Shown: positions 22,605 through 33,680 of the stretch, piece by piece | Position numbering within the stretch: the first letter of the stretch is position 1 | How the letters are laid out: every line of letters begins with the position of its first letter | Source: Diabrotica undecimpunctata | Lineage: Eukaryota > Arthropoda > Insecta > Coleoptera > Chrysomelidae | Length of the DNA stretch: 64,000 nucleotides | Reading direction: 5' to 3' | Assembly (NCBI RefSeq): GCF_040954645.1 | Contig: NC_092807.1 | Coordinates: forward strand, 29,195,054 to 29,259,053 | The notes under the pieces: model-generated | Told to the model about the DNA's origin: nothing | Database searches by the model: none | What the model saw: only the letters and a program-made list of their open reading frames with translations | Position numbers and translations under genes: made by a program

Positions 22605-25237
22605 GTTCTTCTTCTTCTTAACGTGACCCATCCGTAAGGACATCGGCGATCATCATGGCCCATTTGGCTCTATCTGCAGCCGTTCTGAAAAGTTCTACTG
22701 ACATTTTCCCACTCCATTGTCTCAGATACTTGAGCCAGGACGTGCGTCTTCTCCGCGGTCCTCTTTTGCCTTCCACCTTTCCTTGTATGACCAGCCGCAT
22801 CAATTCCTATTTCTCGTTTCTTAGTATGTGACCAAAGTAGCTTATTTTTCTTTTCTTTGTAGTGTTGAGTATTTCTTTAACTTATTTCATTCTTCGTAGC
22901 GTTTCCGCATTTGTTATGTGTTGTGTCCAAGATATTTTCCACATTCTTCGATAACACCACATTTCAAAGTTAATGAGTTTTTTCTCTATCGCCTCTGTAA
23001 TTGTCCAGGCCTCAACTCCATACAACAGGACAGAGAACATGTAGCATCTCAATACTCTCGTTTTAATTTCCATGTTAAGTTTTCCATTGCACAATATTGC
23101 AATACGCCGTTTTATTTCCGTACTTCTATCCCATTCTGCATTTAGTTCCCAACCTAGTACTGATATCTGTGCACCCTGCCTAAAAGTTTTCCTTTAGCAT
23201 AAACACTGTCTTCCTCAATCTTGTTCTTGCTTACCACCATGATTTTTGTTTTATTTGTAGTCAGTGTCATTCCATACCTTTCGCAGTATTGGGTAATGCG
23301 ATTAACCAAGATCTGTAGTCCTTCTCTATTGTCCGCAAGGAGTATTGTGTCATCTGAGTATCTTAGATTATTCAGAAGTACTCCGTTAATAAATATGCCT
23401 TCATTTGCGTCTTCTAATGCCTTTTTGCCTCTTTTAAGGCATTAGAAGACTTTGAGAGTGTTAATAACCATAAATACTTAGGAGCATGGATAACATCAGA
23501 TGTAGACCAAACCAAAGAATTAGGACACGCATTGAAATAGCACGTATATCATTCATTAAACTTAAAAAGTTTCTTTGTTGTCGGGATATAAGGTTAGAAC
23601 TACGCCTGATAATGCTTCGATGTTACGTATTCTCTACTCTTCTTTATGGCTTGGAAGCGTGGACACTAAAACAAGTCTATCTGAATAAGTTGGCCGCCTT
23701 TGGATTTTGATGTTACAGAAGAATCCTACGAATATCATGAATTCGAAGAATGTCAAACGTGGAGGTAACTAGAAGGATAGGAAATGATAAGGAAATAATA
23801 TTAACTATCAAAAGACGAAAACTTGAGTACTTAGGACATGTGATGAGAGGGCAAAAATACGCATTATTACAACTTATTATGCAAGGCAAAATCCGAGCAA
23901 AGCAAAATGTGGGAAGACGAAAAATATCCTGGCTTAAAAACCTAAGGGAATGGTTTGAATGCAGTAGTGCAGAACTTGTTAGAGCGGCAGTCAACGGAGT
24001 CCGCATAGCCATGATGATTTCCAACCTTCGATAGAAGATGGAATTCTGAATACATATTAAAAAGTAAAGGGGAAAGCACACTTCCTTGTCTTACTCCACG
24101 ATTTCTAGGTATTTCTTTCGATTTCTGTTGGTCTATTCGTATTATTGCTTTCTGATATCGGGATAGATTGGCAATGATTCTCACGTCTTCGTCATCTAAT
24201 TCTGTGTTCTGCAGTATTTTTGTCATTCTTCGGTGTTGTACTTTGTCGAAAGCTTTTTCTAAGTCAACTAGACATATGAATACGTCGCAATTGACATCTC
24301 GACATCGTTTGATTAGTGTTTGTACAGTAAATAACGCTTCTCTGGTGCCAAAGCCTTTTTCTGAATCCCAATTGGTTTTCAGCTATTCTATCATCTAGCT
24401 TTTTAAAGATATGTTCGTGTATCACTCGAAAGAACACTTTACAATTAAGCTAATTGTCCTGTGCTCTTCACACTTCATTGCGTTTGATTTTTTTGGGTAT
24501 TGGAATAAATATTTATATTAACCATTCTTTCGGAATCTCTCCCGTATAATAAATGTCATTAAATAATCCCATTAGTGTGCCCATATGATTTTTTGTTAAT
24601 ATTCTTAAGATTTCTGTAGGTATTTTATCTGATCCCATGGCCTTCTCATTTTTTATACGTTTTAGCGCTTTCTCAATTTCGTCTTTGGTGATTGGCCCAT
24701 TTCTTCCTCTTGGTTCAATGACCTCAATTTTCTCGTCGTCTTCAAATTGCTCTTTTACGTATTCTTCCCATCTGTTTATTTGAGCTGTACATTTCGTTAT
24801 TATCTTGTTATTTTTATCCATGATATTTCCGATACCCTTGTTCTTGTATATGCCAGCTGTCTCTTTGATTTTCCGGTGTATGTTAGAACTGTCATGTTGT
24901 TTATTTTATCATTAGATAAACAACATTTGATTTTTTGTTTGCTTATTTTATTAATTTTTTTGTACTGTTGTTCGTTTTTATTCTTGAGTGCTCTTCTTTC
25001 CGTCATTAGTTCTTTTATCTCTTGTGTGATCCATTGTTTGTTTTTAGATGATGTGTCTTTTTGAAGTTTTTGTTTTGTGACATTTCTCAAGATCTCTACT
25101 TTCCACCATTTATCTGTTGTTGTCAATTGCTTATCCATTTCTACTTCCTGAACTTCTTTGTGCACTTGTTCTTTGGTTTGTTGGTATATATCAGTTTCTT
25201 TTAGTTTTCTCAGATTGATTCTCGGTGTTTTGGCAGT
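22605..25237 (-). mobile_element. LINE inserted in the pogo-like element
   Basis: Minus strand. It opens at 25237 in the linker between endonuclease and RT (LRKLKETDIYQQTKEQ, TDKWWKVEILRN, WITQEIKELMTERRALK), then RT fingers (ALKRIKNEKAMGSDKIPTEI, YTGEIPKEW), DEDVRIIANL, GVRQGSVLSPLLFNMYSE at about 24045. There another LINE piece interrupts. It resumes near 23430 with KALEDANEGIFINGVLL, catalytic RYSDDTILLADN, then LLYGVEAWTITEAIEKK (22882-23094) and GPRRRRTSWLKYLRQW (22618-22803). A GAAGAAGAA-type tail (ttcttcttcttctt on +) ends it near 22606. Multiple stops and shifts. Confidence 0.85.
23430..24045 (+). mobile_element. LINE 3' fragment inserted, inverted, in another LINE
   Basis: Plus-strand RT C-terminal half: NNHKYLGAWITSDVDQTK, LCCRDIRLELRLIMLRCYVF, LLYGLEAWTL, KLEYLGHVMRGQKYALLQ, GRRKISWLKNLREWFECSSA, MMISNLR. 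It separates the RT motif LFNMYSE (right) from KALEDANEGIF (left) of the minus-strand host. The left border has a perfect 15-base inverted repeat (gtcttctaatgcctt ... aaggcattagaagac, 23409-23450). Both elements encode the same domain, so this is not simply one element inverted. Confidence 0.75.
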
Positions 25238-25239
25238 TC

Positions 25240-26305
25240 AACTTCTAGAAAACGGTAATATTACATATAATATAAAAGATGTCACAGAAGATACAATGAC
25301 TTTAGATTTTCAATCAACATCCAATTTTCTGCCTTTAGATAATCAAGACAACTCAATATCTAAAGAAATTGACACCTCAGTCGACAAATTCTTTTTTTGA
25401 CCAAAAACCTCAGAAATAAAGCGCAAAAAGTAAACAGAAAGGTTGCCTTTCGTGCTCACTTCTTCACATCGTCAAAATGCAGAGAGGCGTAAAGTTAAAG
25501 AAAAAGCAGAACAAAAAAAGATAAAATTAGAACAAAAACAAAATCGAATTGGCGCACAAGCAAACAACAAAGGTCAAAAAACAAGGAAACCAAGATGAAA
25601 GTAATAAAAAAATTGCCACAAGAAACAATTCCGGGAGCAAAAATGTCAAACTGTTGTGAAGAATAAAGATAATTTTACAGTAATTACAGTTGATATTGCA
25701 GATACAAATATTTTGAAAGTAGACACACTTAATAATTTTAATTGTATGAAAATAATCATACAATTAAAAGCACTACTTTGAAAAATGAAGTTAGAGTACA
25801 TATACCAGAAGTGATTAACCTCAAAGAAAAACAAGAATTCTCAAGGAACGAATTTCCTGATGCTGTAAAAATAAACGTTAATCTGCCCACAATTGATAAC
25901 ATATTTTTTGATGTTTCCAACAATATAATTTCATAAAATTTGAAGAATACATCCCAAAGTAAATGTACAAATTTGGAAATCAGCAAAGAAAAACGTGCTG
26001 GTGAGTCTGCTAAAAGAAAGTTATTTTTTGAAACTGGGGATATACAAAACATGAAAAAATATAAATTCTCTCATATATAACCTTGAAACAATCAGACGAC
26101 ACTAATCCACCTGTAAATAAGCTTGTATACAGGATTGTGTTATTCTTGTTCCTATAATATATCTAAATCAAAACTTGGAATAAAATGTCTATTTTGTGTT
26201 AGAGGCTACCATATTGGTACTTGTGCAAAGAAACAACAGCACATTGAAAACTTAAATAGTTTTGTGTGCCTGACCTGCACAAACAAAAAAAAAACAAAAT
26301 TGTGA
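25240..26305 (+). pseudogene. C-terminal part of a pogo-like transposase with a PHD-like finger
   Basis: Plus strand. Starts as LLENGNITYNIKDVTEDTM, then a basic coiled stretch LPFVLTSSHRQNAERRKVKE, with Lys/Glu/Gln repeats, HIPEVINLKEKQEFSRNE, AGESAKRKLFFETG, and a Cys/His-rich end at 26123-26305: CYSCSYNISKSKLGIKCLFC ... YHIGTCAKK ... FVCLTC. The spacing C-X2-C ... C-X2-C ... H-X4-C ... C-X2-C is that of a PHD-like zinc finger. The catalytic domain is gone, displaced or deleted beside the LINE insertion. Placement in pogo/Tigger rests on the PFVLTS-type basic C-terminus and the element's TA target. Frame breaks are frequent. Confidence 0.5.
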
Positions 26306-26531
26306 ATTTTATGAATGACTAATGACTGTAATTCTATATGCCAATAACTATGTTTGATGGGCAATATCTGTGTAGTTTTGTAAGTTTTCAAATTTGTGTT
26401 AATTTTTGAAATACATTATTATTTATGATTAAAATAACTTGAGTTTACAAAATATTTCACTTTAAAATATACCAATTTACAATTTTAATTCAATTGGCAA
26501 TTCCTTAAGTGGCCAATCACTGTACCCGTTA

Positions 26532-27155
26532 CACGTTCATCTTTTGTTTATTTTTCTTGAGCTGGATTAAGTGTCTGCAATACAAAAGTCTCAAAATTGT
26601 ATTTCACGTAGCTAGACCATTTTGTTTTGTCAAACAATCACTTAAATAAATCCATAGGAGTGCAAAGTTAGCATCGCATGATATTAAAATAAATGTCGCC
26701 CTTCAACTAGGTCGAGCTTTAGAAGTGAAGAAAGTCGGAAATGAAACAGTATTCAAAGCCTGGTTTTCAGACAAAGTGAAATGAGCGCCATTATACAGAA
26801 CGTGAGTAACTAGCAAACTTACTCTATTACATAACATACACTAACATATCTAGCGCCTGGAGTATTTTCAACTAGACTAACATTATGAAGTTGTCAAAAA
26901 CAATTTGAGTAATATGGGAGAAGTTTTGCTTGTTATATAAAATTATTATGGTGTACTTGAAAACAAATATGTTATAAATATACTCTTTAGACTGAAAAAA
27001 CTAAACGGAATATAATATAAATACTTGTAAATATTAAACATAACAAAAAGAATGCGACAAAAAAAACATGTCTGCTCTTATTGATGATAATAGTTCTGGC
27101 GGTATGGTGGCAGAAGTGTTAGAGGTGTAGCTTCTGCAGGAAACTTGTATTATGT
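26532..27155. other. Spacer without a gene
   Basis: Nothing recognised. Confidence 0.4.
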
Positions 27156-27321
<166 letters not shown>

Positions 27322-27449
27322 TCAATTGATGATAAAGAACAAGAACATCACTGATTTTTCTTTCTTTTGCTGTAATTTTTTATGAAACTTTGGTTCTGCT
27401 TTCAAAATCTATTTATTTAATCCATTAGAATGTATTCCATAATATCGGA

Positions 27450-27804
27450 AAAAAAAATGATATCGGCTGGGACCGTTTTATGGCACTTTTTATTACTCCT
27501 GCTAGTACTTTTTGCGATAAGTTTTTTCGTTTCTGGTAAATATTCCCCTTAAGCGCTTTAAGAGTCTGAGGTTTGTTAATGTACACCCGTGACTTCAAAA
27601 AATCCCCACAAAAAAAGAGCCTGGAATGGTTAAATCAGGTGATATGACCGACCAGTAAATATCACCAAAACACAAGATTAAACGAACTGGAAATACTTCT
27701 TTCAGAATATCGGTTATGGCTCGAGCAGTGTGCTCCTTTACACTGTTCTGTTGGAACATGTTCTTTAGTCCCAATTCGTCTAGCGCGCTTTGAATTAATG
27801 GCAA
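27450..27804 (-). pseudogene. mariner/Tc1-like transposase C-terminal relic
   Basis: Minus strand: NMFQQNSVKEHTARAITDIL, EVFPVRLILCFGDIYW, ISPDLTIPGSFFVG, then after a frame change VYINKPQTLKALKGNIYQKR and VLAGVIKSAIKR. This is the pattern QQDGA..HTA ... SPDL.P.DFFLWG ... VY.NKP.TL..LK of insect Tc1/mariner-group transposases; the catalytic Asp of QQD is Asn here, and SPDL.P.D reads SPDLTIPG. It is distinct from the mariner at 20.3 kb. Upstream, 27927-28060 stays open on the same strand (EAKDSFAMFILNLPSDF) but I do not recognise it. Confidence 0.75.
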
Positions 27805-28279
27805 GTAACATTTTATTATTTAGTGTAAATGCAGCAAATTAAAATATAGTGAGTTTTTACCTTGTATCCAATGACTTTTTTATTGTCTTCGTCTTAATAT
27901 TTTCATTTGTTATGTAAGCATAGCCACTACAGAAACCCTCTCTTTTCATGCAAATGTTAGATGGCGAGTTATGAAAAATGTGTACGTCATAGGGAAAATC
28001 TGATGGCAGATTGAGAATAAACATAGCAAACGAGTCTTTCGCTTCTCAATCATCGATATTTTTTTTTTAATTGCAGCACTGTTTAACTTATATCCGAAGC
28101 GGCAATAGTGGATAAGATTACAAAAAAATACTTGATGATGTTTTTGGTTGTACGCTATTTAATTATTAACTCAATGCTCGTAATATTTTAAATACAATAT
28201 TCGCACACATATGTTTCTCTTCTCATTCTGATGTATTTCGTCTTAAAATAATCATAAAATATGCAGAACGGATAGTAAA

Positions 28280-28600
28280 AAAATACCATGCTTGTTTCAG
28301 AGGTGGTAAACCGACAATTCATTAGATTGCAAGCCTGAAAAAAATTTTGAAAAAAACACTGGAATATGCCATTGATACTCATCACATATTTATAGACTAC
28401 AAAACAGCCTATAACTCTGTAAATAGAAGACAAATGGTTAAAGCAATGAAAGAGATAGGAATACTAAATCAGCTGGAAAATTTAAAAAACTAACTCTTGA
28501 AAATGTTGAATGTAGAGTACGAATTTAGAGGGAACTGTCTAAACCTTTTAAAACAAATAACGGACTGCGTCAGGGAGCCAAAATGTGATATTTATACTAT
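28280..28600 (+). pseudogene. LINE RT relic
   Basis: Plus strand, frames mixed: CFRGGKPTIH, KKILKKTLEYAIDTHHIFID, YKTAYNSVNRRQMVKAMKEI, then KLTLENVECRVRI, LSKPFKTNNGLRQGA. This is the palm of a non-LTR RT from GRST..D through GLRQGD. The catalytic motif is not present. Both ends are lost. Confidence 0.75.
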
Positions 28601-28794
28601 TGTTCAGAAAAATTCTGCAGTGTTTTAAAAATGCTTGACTGGGTGGAAATGTAGCTCTGCCCTTGATAACACCAACTGTTTTTGCAACCTTTTCTTGTAT
28701 TTTTGCCAAAGAACCTCTCTACTTTCTGCTTCTAACATAATAATTATTAATTATTATTTTGTTTAGTCAATAGATAAATGAAAAGTTAATTACA

Positions 28795-29195
28795 TTAAAA
28801 AGAAAAGACAGTTAAGGTTTGATTTCACGTATAGTGCGTCTGTGTATCCGCTTATATGTATTTCACCCTAAAAGGGATCTTCGGAGCGGCTATTCACAAA
28901 CGCTCTGAACGTAAAAATAATCTTTCCTGTCTTATTAGAAGCAACTATAAAATGACTTCAATGTGGACGCACTAGCGACATCTGATAACAAAATCCGTAA
29001 ACTAATTTTCGAAACCAAATTCAGATTTCTGCTTTAATCTGTGCCTTCTAAGAATTGCAAGGCAAAACAGACGTTGATAAAGATGCTATTAGAGATATGG
29101 GGAATCCAAAATTCATTCCACAACATATCTCCTCAACTAAGCAAAAATCCGTAGCCAATTGGTTTCTGATACTCATAAAGAGTAAATTAATTACA
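28795..29195 (-). repeat. Dispersed repeat Z, copy on the opposite strand
   Basis: Reverse complement of the unit at 43018-43420: gacagttaag.tttgatttca, taaactaattttcgaaacca, ggcaaaacagacgttgataa and caacatatctcctcaacta recur in inverse order. Contains a 70-codon frame starting MQGKTDVDKDAIRDMGN, also open in the other copies. Confidence 0.85.
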
Positions 29196-29199
29196 TTAA

Positions 29200-30256
29200 T
29201 TTTAATAAAAGACAGACTTGACTTAATTTCATCAAGCAATCCATTGGCAAAAATAGAGATACTTTAGATATATCTGCATATTTAATTATATGCAATTAGC
29301 TACTGCAATGTTATTTATTAGGTTGTTATGTTTATAAATATATATTGAATAAACAAAATATCTAATGGATCATAAAATGTTGCTGTTTGCTACATATAAT
29401 ATGTAATTAAAATTAAAGCCAATGATGAATACTTTAATAGATAATCGAACAATGGCTACCAACTTCCAGCTGGTATGGAGCATGGAATACATTTTGTTAA
29501 TCTCCTGTTCCAAATTTCAATTTCTACTTCAAATATAATTGAAATACCTATATTTAGTTACATTTAAACAGAGGTACGTTCAGTTATTTGTATAGCATAT
29601 TTATCTGTTATTAAAAATATATAAATAAATATAAAGATATAAATACTAATGAAAATAATAAATTTTAACAATCAAAATTCTTTTGGGAATACCTTCACAT
29701 AATACGATTCTGAAACTATTTTATTGCAATTTATTTACGTGATCTAATGTTTTTTGTATAGTAACTAACCACAATTTCTAATTAAAATGCGGTTATGTAA
29801 GTAAAACTATATAATCTCACATTAGTTTTTTTCTCATCATCCTAGAACTTAATTATTGGCAAATAATCCGGTTTGCAGTTAATATTTAATGATATTAATG
29901 CGGTGCAATTTACAACAAACTAGTATATAAGCCAAAATACCTGTTTTATGTTAAATTTTCTCTCAGAAAATAATTTTAATGTTTATATGCTGGTTTATTC
30001 TGCACTAAAATCATATTTTTTCCAGGAAGTAAAGGAGCATGACAAATAAACAACTGATTCTGTTATAGTGGCAGTGTACGACCCTTAGGCAGTGGTTTCA
30101 TTTTCCCAGGAGAAGGCTTCTTCCTTTTATATTATATCTAAACTTTACGATTTCAAGTATGCAATGCTACACCCGGAATGAATCAGAAGGAAATAGGGGG
30201 TCCGTGAAATTTGCAAGCTATGTATAATTAACAGAAATCACCAGCAATAATACAGA
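29200..30256. other. AT-rich stretch, perhaps 5' UTR of the X-like LINE
   Basis: No coding. The last 200 bases could be the leader of the gag-like gene that begins at 30257. Confidence 0.3.
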
Positions 30257-31081
30257 ATGTCATCAACAAGCGAAGACAAACCAAAAACTGCGAATGCGTA
30301 AAAAAAACTCATGGCAAGTAGTTAAAAGTACCAAACGTAGGACAATCGGATCAAATGTGGAAACAGCCAAAGAAGATGATGCCATTAAACTATCTTACAA
30401 ATATAATACCCTAACGGATACCCAAGGAAATGAAACCAATCAAAGTGAAACAGCGCTAAGAAAACTTAAACCAACACCAATATTTGTTTACTGTATAAGC
30501 GATTTCCAAAAAGTGAGAAAAAAATTTACAAAAATAGTTAAAGCTGAACAATACGAAACCAGGACTATGGCAAATAATATAGTCAAAATAAATTGTAGCG
30601 AGCAAGCAATATACAGAATATTATCAAGGTATATGAGAGAGAACAACACTATTCATCAGACATATATCAAACAAAAAAAGAAAGAGCCTACAGAGTCGTA
30701 ATTAAGTATCTTCACTATTCACATGCAACAAAAGATATCAAAGAACTGACAAAACCGGGACGCCGTCGTATCTCGTGGTTGAAAAATCTCCGACAATGGT
30801 TTGGGATGACCTCAGCGGAGCTGTTTCGCAGAGCAGTCAACAAAACTATGATAGCCTTGATGATCGCCAACATCCGGACCGGATAAGGCACTGAAGAAGA
30901 AGAAGACAAAACTGGGTCACAAGGAAAGAAAAATCATTAATGCTCAACATAGGATTACAAAAAAGAGCGTAAATAATATGTTCTTTGTGGGCCTTAAAAC
31001 ATCAGACAGTAACCAAGATATTTAGAGAATTCAGAAATTTATTACACTGCAATATACAAATTGAACCACCCATAAAAAAAA
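30257..31081 (+). pseudogene. X-element-like gag (ORF1), first part
   Basis: ATG at 30257-30259 gives MSSTSEDKPKTANA, then a one-base shift into the frame open from 30294 (KKNSWQVVKSTKRRTIGS, KLKPTPIFVYCISDF, TMANNIVKINCSEQAIYRIL, RYMRENNTIHQTY). A second shift continues ERAYRVVIKYLHYSHATKDI KELTK, interrupted at 30756-30904, then KLGHKERKIINAQHRITK, NNMFFVGLKTSDSNQD and CNIQIEPPIKK. This is the nucleic-acid-binding ORF1 of X-element/Jockey-type LINEs. It breaks at about 31081 where a TIR element begins. Confidence 0.85.
30756..30904 (+). mobile_element. 149-bp LINE 3' end in the gag gene
   Basis: TSD gacaaaac at 30748-30755 and 30905-30912. Codes for GRRRISWLKNLRQWFGMTSA and MIALMIANIRTG, followed by a GAAGAAGAAG tail. 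Removing it restores KELTK-LGHK in the host gag. Confidence 0.9.
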
Positions 31082-31560
31082 CGGGTGTGGCAGTCCAGTG
31101 GGACTGCCGGTGGAAGTTACACTTCTATACATGCATTCGCCGTTAAAAATTTATTTGGGAGTCAATCTGCACAATCATAACATATGTAATTTTATAGGTA
31201 AGACATAGCAGAAAGAGAAACAGAATCAATAACAACTTACTAACAATGAAGGATTGAATCAATATTTTGATGAAAATGTATATTTTTATTTTCATATATG
31301 TGTGAAAGGAATTAAATGCAAAATTTTTTAAACATACTCTGCAGTAAAATTCATTGTTTATTTTGTTATTAATATAAAAATACAATACAAATTAAACTGC
31401 AATATTCATAAGTATTTAAAAATGATAATAATATACATAAAAAAATACACTACAATACAGTGAAACATAATTCCATATATAATAATACAATACAAATTAA
31501 AATGCAATATCAATAAGTATTTAAAAATGGCAATAATGTAATAACATTAATAAAAAAGTC

Positions 31561-31632
31561 CTCCCCGACTGGGAATCGAACCCCGGTCTTCCGCGTGACG
31601 TGCGGGGATACTGACTACTACACTACCGAGGA
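31561..31632 (-). tRNA. tRNA-Asp(GTC)-like gene, probably a pseudogene
   Basis: Minus strand, 72 bases from tcctcggtagtgtagtagtc to a tcggggag end, with anticodon GTC, a T-loop ggttcgatt, and a run of T (aaaaaa on + at 31552-31557) as a Pol III terminator. Acceptor stem pairs well. Against function: position 33 is C rather than the near-universal U, the anticodon stem has a C-A mismatch at 27-43, the T stem has a mismatch, and one of the D-loop GG pair is A. It lies inside a repeat element. Confidence 0.8.
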
Positions 31633-31865
31633 CATAACACAAATGTATTTCAAAATTGACAGTTCTGGATCATACAGTGATTTATTGAGATTATTATTTT
31701 AAAATACAAAAGAATAATATAATTATGAACATTTAATAAATAATACAAAACATATCACATAAAATAATAATATTAATAAATATTTTATTTTATGTATAAT
31801 ATTAAATCATATATGCAAAAGGAACATTTTTATATTCGAGAGAGGAAGAGAGAGAAAATATATTT

Positions 31866-32165
31866 AAATAAAATCCTTTATAAAAAGGTATATAAAAAAC
31901 CCAGTTGGGCTATGTTAAATTGGCAAAACGTTTTCGGAATAAGTATTCCATCATCAGTACCAAGTTAATACATGGATGTAGCCACTAAATATGGGGTTAC
32001 AAACCCTTTAAAATTTGCTAATTGAAATTTAGTTTACATAATGTCTGTTTTACAATTTAGATGGTAAAGTTACCGTTGGATTGGTAACATGGTGACATAT
32101 GACTCTGCAATAAGTTGCAAGTCCTGAGACGGTATGTCTACGAGGACTTCAATAAAGCAACTGTA
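31866..32165 (+). repeat. Dispersed repeat X, copy 2
   Basis: Counterpart of 17492-17885, shorter in the middle. It is nested in the TIR element. Confidence 0.8.
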
Positions 32166-32275
32166 TATATATCTTCTGTCTCTCTCTTACTCATTATCTT
32201 ACATATGTAATGGTCTCACAGATTCACTCCCATACAAATTTCCAACGTGGAGCGCGCGTATAGAAGTATAACTTC

Positions 32276-32944
32276 AAAAACAAAAATATCATCCAATGTA
32301 TGAGATGCCAATTATATAGTCATTTAAAAACATATTGCAATATACCATATTATGTATGCATAAAATGTGCAGTGCAGCAGAGTATGGAACGGTGTAAACA
32401 TAACAAGAACACACTTGAAAATTTCACTGAAAGAACAACTAGATTTATTTAACTAAATGCAATTAACCGACCAGTCGCCATCTACTCAACAAAATAGGAA
32501 TTTAATATACCATTCTAACAGAAACCTCAATTTTAAACGACCGATACAGTCTAGCAGTAAAGAATACAAAAAACAAACAAAAAAACTACACCCGCAAAAA
32601 ATATTGCTGTTAATGAAAGTCTAGCTGTTGATAAAGAAACGAGTTCCCCAACAAGAACTGTGTTTAAAAATGTTACCAATAAAAATAAACAAGTTGTTTC
32701 CTTTATCGAAAATAATAAACAATTATTCTCTTCTTCTCATTGCGCCGTCTCCTTTCGAAGGTTGGCGATCCAAATGGCAATTGTAGTTTTGGAAACTGCT
32801 GCTGCGATACAATTATTATCAGCTGATATTTTAAGAATACAAACGGAAGCAAAGTGTTCAGATATTATTAATTTTTAACAAACGATGAAAATTTGATAAA
32901 TATTGAGAATACAAATTTGGTTACAAATAATAGTGAGCAAGAAT
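32276..32944 (+). pseudogene. X-element-like gag (ORF1), zinc-knuckle part
   Basis: Continues KNKNIIQCMRCQLYSHLKTY, C-rich, then YVCIKCAVQQSMERCKHNKN: successive CX2C...H..C knuckles as in LINE gag. A poorly kept middle is followed by SLAVDKETSSPTRTVFKNVT and VVSFIENNKQL. An 81-bp LINE tail interrupts at 32728-32808. The remaining C-terminus fades out near 32940. Confidence 0.8.
32728..32808 (-). mobile_element. 81-bp LINE 3' end
   Basis: TSD acaattatt at 32719-32727 and 32809-32817. Minus strand reads AAAVSKTTIAIWIANLRK and stops, with a gaagaagag tail. This is the shortest insertion with a clear duplication in the window. Confidence 0.85.
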
Positions 32945-33255
32945 GGAAAATGGTTAGAGACAAAAGAATGGACGTATCATTATAGGTAATAATGAAAACT
33001 CCGAAATCAGTGGTGTCCCAAAATTTAGCCATCTCCATGTTACTAGGGTAGACCAACATACAACGGCAGAAAATCTTAAGATGTTAGTAAAACACTTTCC
33101 AGAAGTAATATGTACGTTGTTAACGGCTAAGCATCCCAACATATATTCATCCTTTAAAGTTTCAATTTTTGAACAAAATTTCGGTATAGCGATAAAGCCA
33201 AAACTATGGCCAGTAGGTGCCTGTTGCAGTTTCGCAACGATATATAAACATTTAT
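32944..33255 (+). pseudogene. LINE ORF1-like fragment (CR1/L2 type)
   Basis: WKMVRDKR, then after a shift ISGVPKFSHLHVTRVDQHTT, FPEVICTLLTAKHP, IYSSFKVSIFEQNFGIAI, LWPVGACCSF. The pattern LHV.R ... FPEV.C ... YSSFKV ... WP.GA is the conserved C-terminal half of ORF1 in many insect LINEs. It may belong to the same LINE as the endonuclease at 38083. Confidence 0.65.
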
Positions 33256-33680
33256 ATAATATTAACAGACTTTGTGGTAGTTTTGATTCTCCACGTATTT
33301 CAAGATTCCATATACAAGGGTGCATCTGTATTAAAACTATAATTTACAAGACGAGCCATTTGGGAAATGACACAAACGTGTATTTGAGATAAGAATAAGA
33401 TAATAGTCGAGTTTTGTCTCCCAAACGACAGACACGTAGGTTTGGGTTGAGGGTTGTGCATCCTACAATCCTACCACACACACACTTCGCTGGGGTCTTG
33501 TGACCGAGATAGTCGTTAAATGCAGTAAGGTTGCATTATCAACTTTTTTTGGTTCCTGTACGTCGCCGTCGCTGAAGACTTTGTTGGCGATAGCGGTTGG
33601 TGCTATCATTTCATGAGGTAAGGTACAATACACTATTTATCTTGTTGCTGCATATATAAAGTTCGTTTATTTGGTATATA
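33256..33680. other. Spacer, moderately GC-rich
   Basis: No gene seen. 33416-33625 is GC-richer than its surroundings and may be a further repeat, without a partner in this window. Confidence 0.35.

Larger units (their letters stand above)
22375..26529 (+). mobile_element. pogo-like DNA transposon, 4.2 kb, filled with LINEs
   Basis: Left end acgggtacagt (22375-22385) and right end actgtacccgt (26519-26529) are inverted copies, each flanked by TA (22373-22374, 26530-26531). A second inverted block, tgattggccactt, follows on each side, offset by a 16-base insertion on the left. TA targets fit the Tc1-mariner-pogo group. Its own coding survives only at 25240-26305; 22605-25237 is a LINE nest. 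Confidence 0.8.
31082..32275. mobile_element. DNA-transposon-like element with about 120-base inverted ends, in the gag gene
   Basis: The left end from 31113 (gaagttacacttctatacat) and the right end to 32275 (tagaagtataacttc) are inverted copies. Similarity continues inward for about 120 bases, through ggga gt.aatctg and catatgtaa blocks. The left side has an extra 31 bases with an internal palindrome, ggcagtcc agt ggactgcc. It sits between EPPIKK and KNKNIIQC of the gag gene. Inside lie a roughly 108-base direct repeat (31378 and 31486), a tRNA-Asp relic and repeat X. No transposase. Confidence 0.75.

Noticed and set aside
27927..28060. 45-codon open stretch on the minus strand ending at a GT that could be a splice donor
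   Set aside because: No recognisable motif, no matching acceptor with a downstream frame, and chance frames of this length occur.
31561..31632. Functional tRNA-Asp gene
   Set aside because: U33 is lost, stem mismatches occur at conserved pairs, a D-loop G is changed, and it sits in a mobile repeat. Kept as a probable pseudogene.
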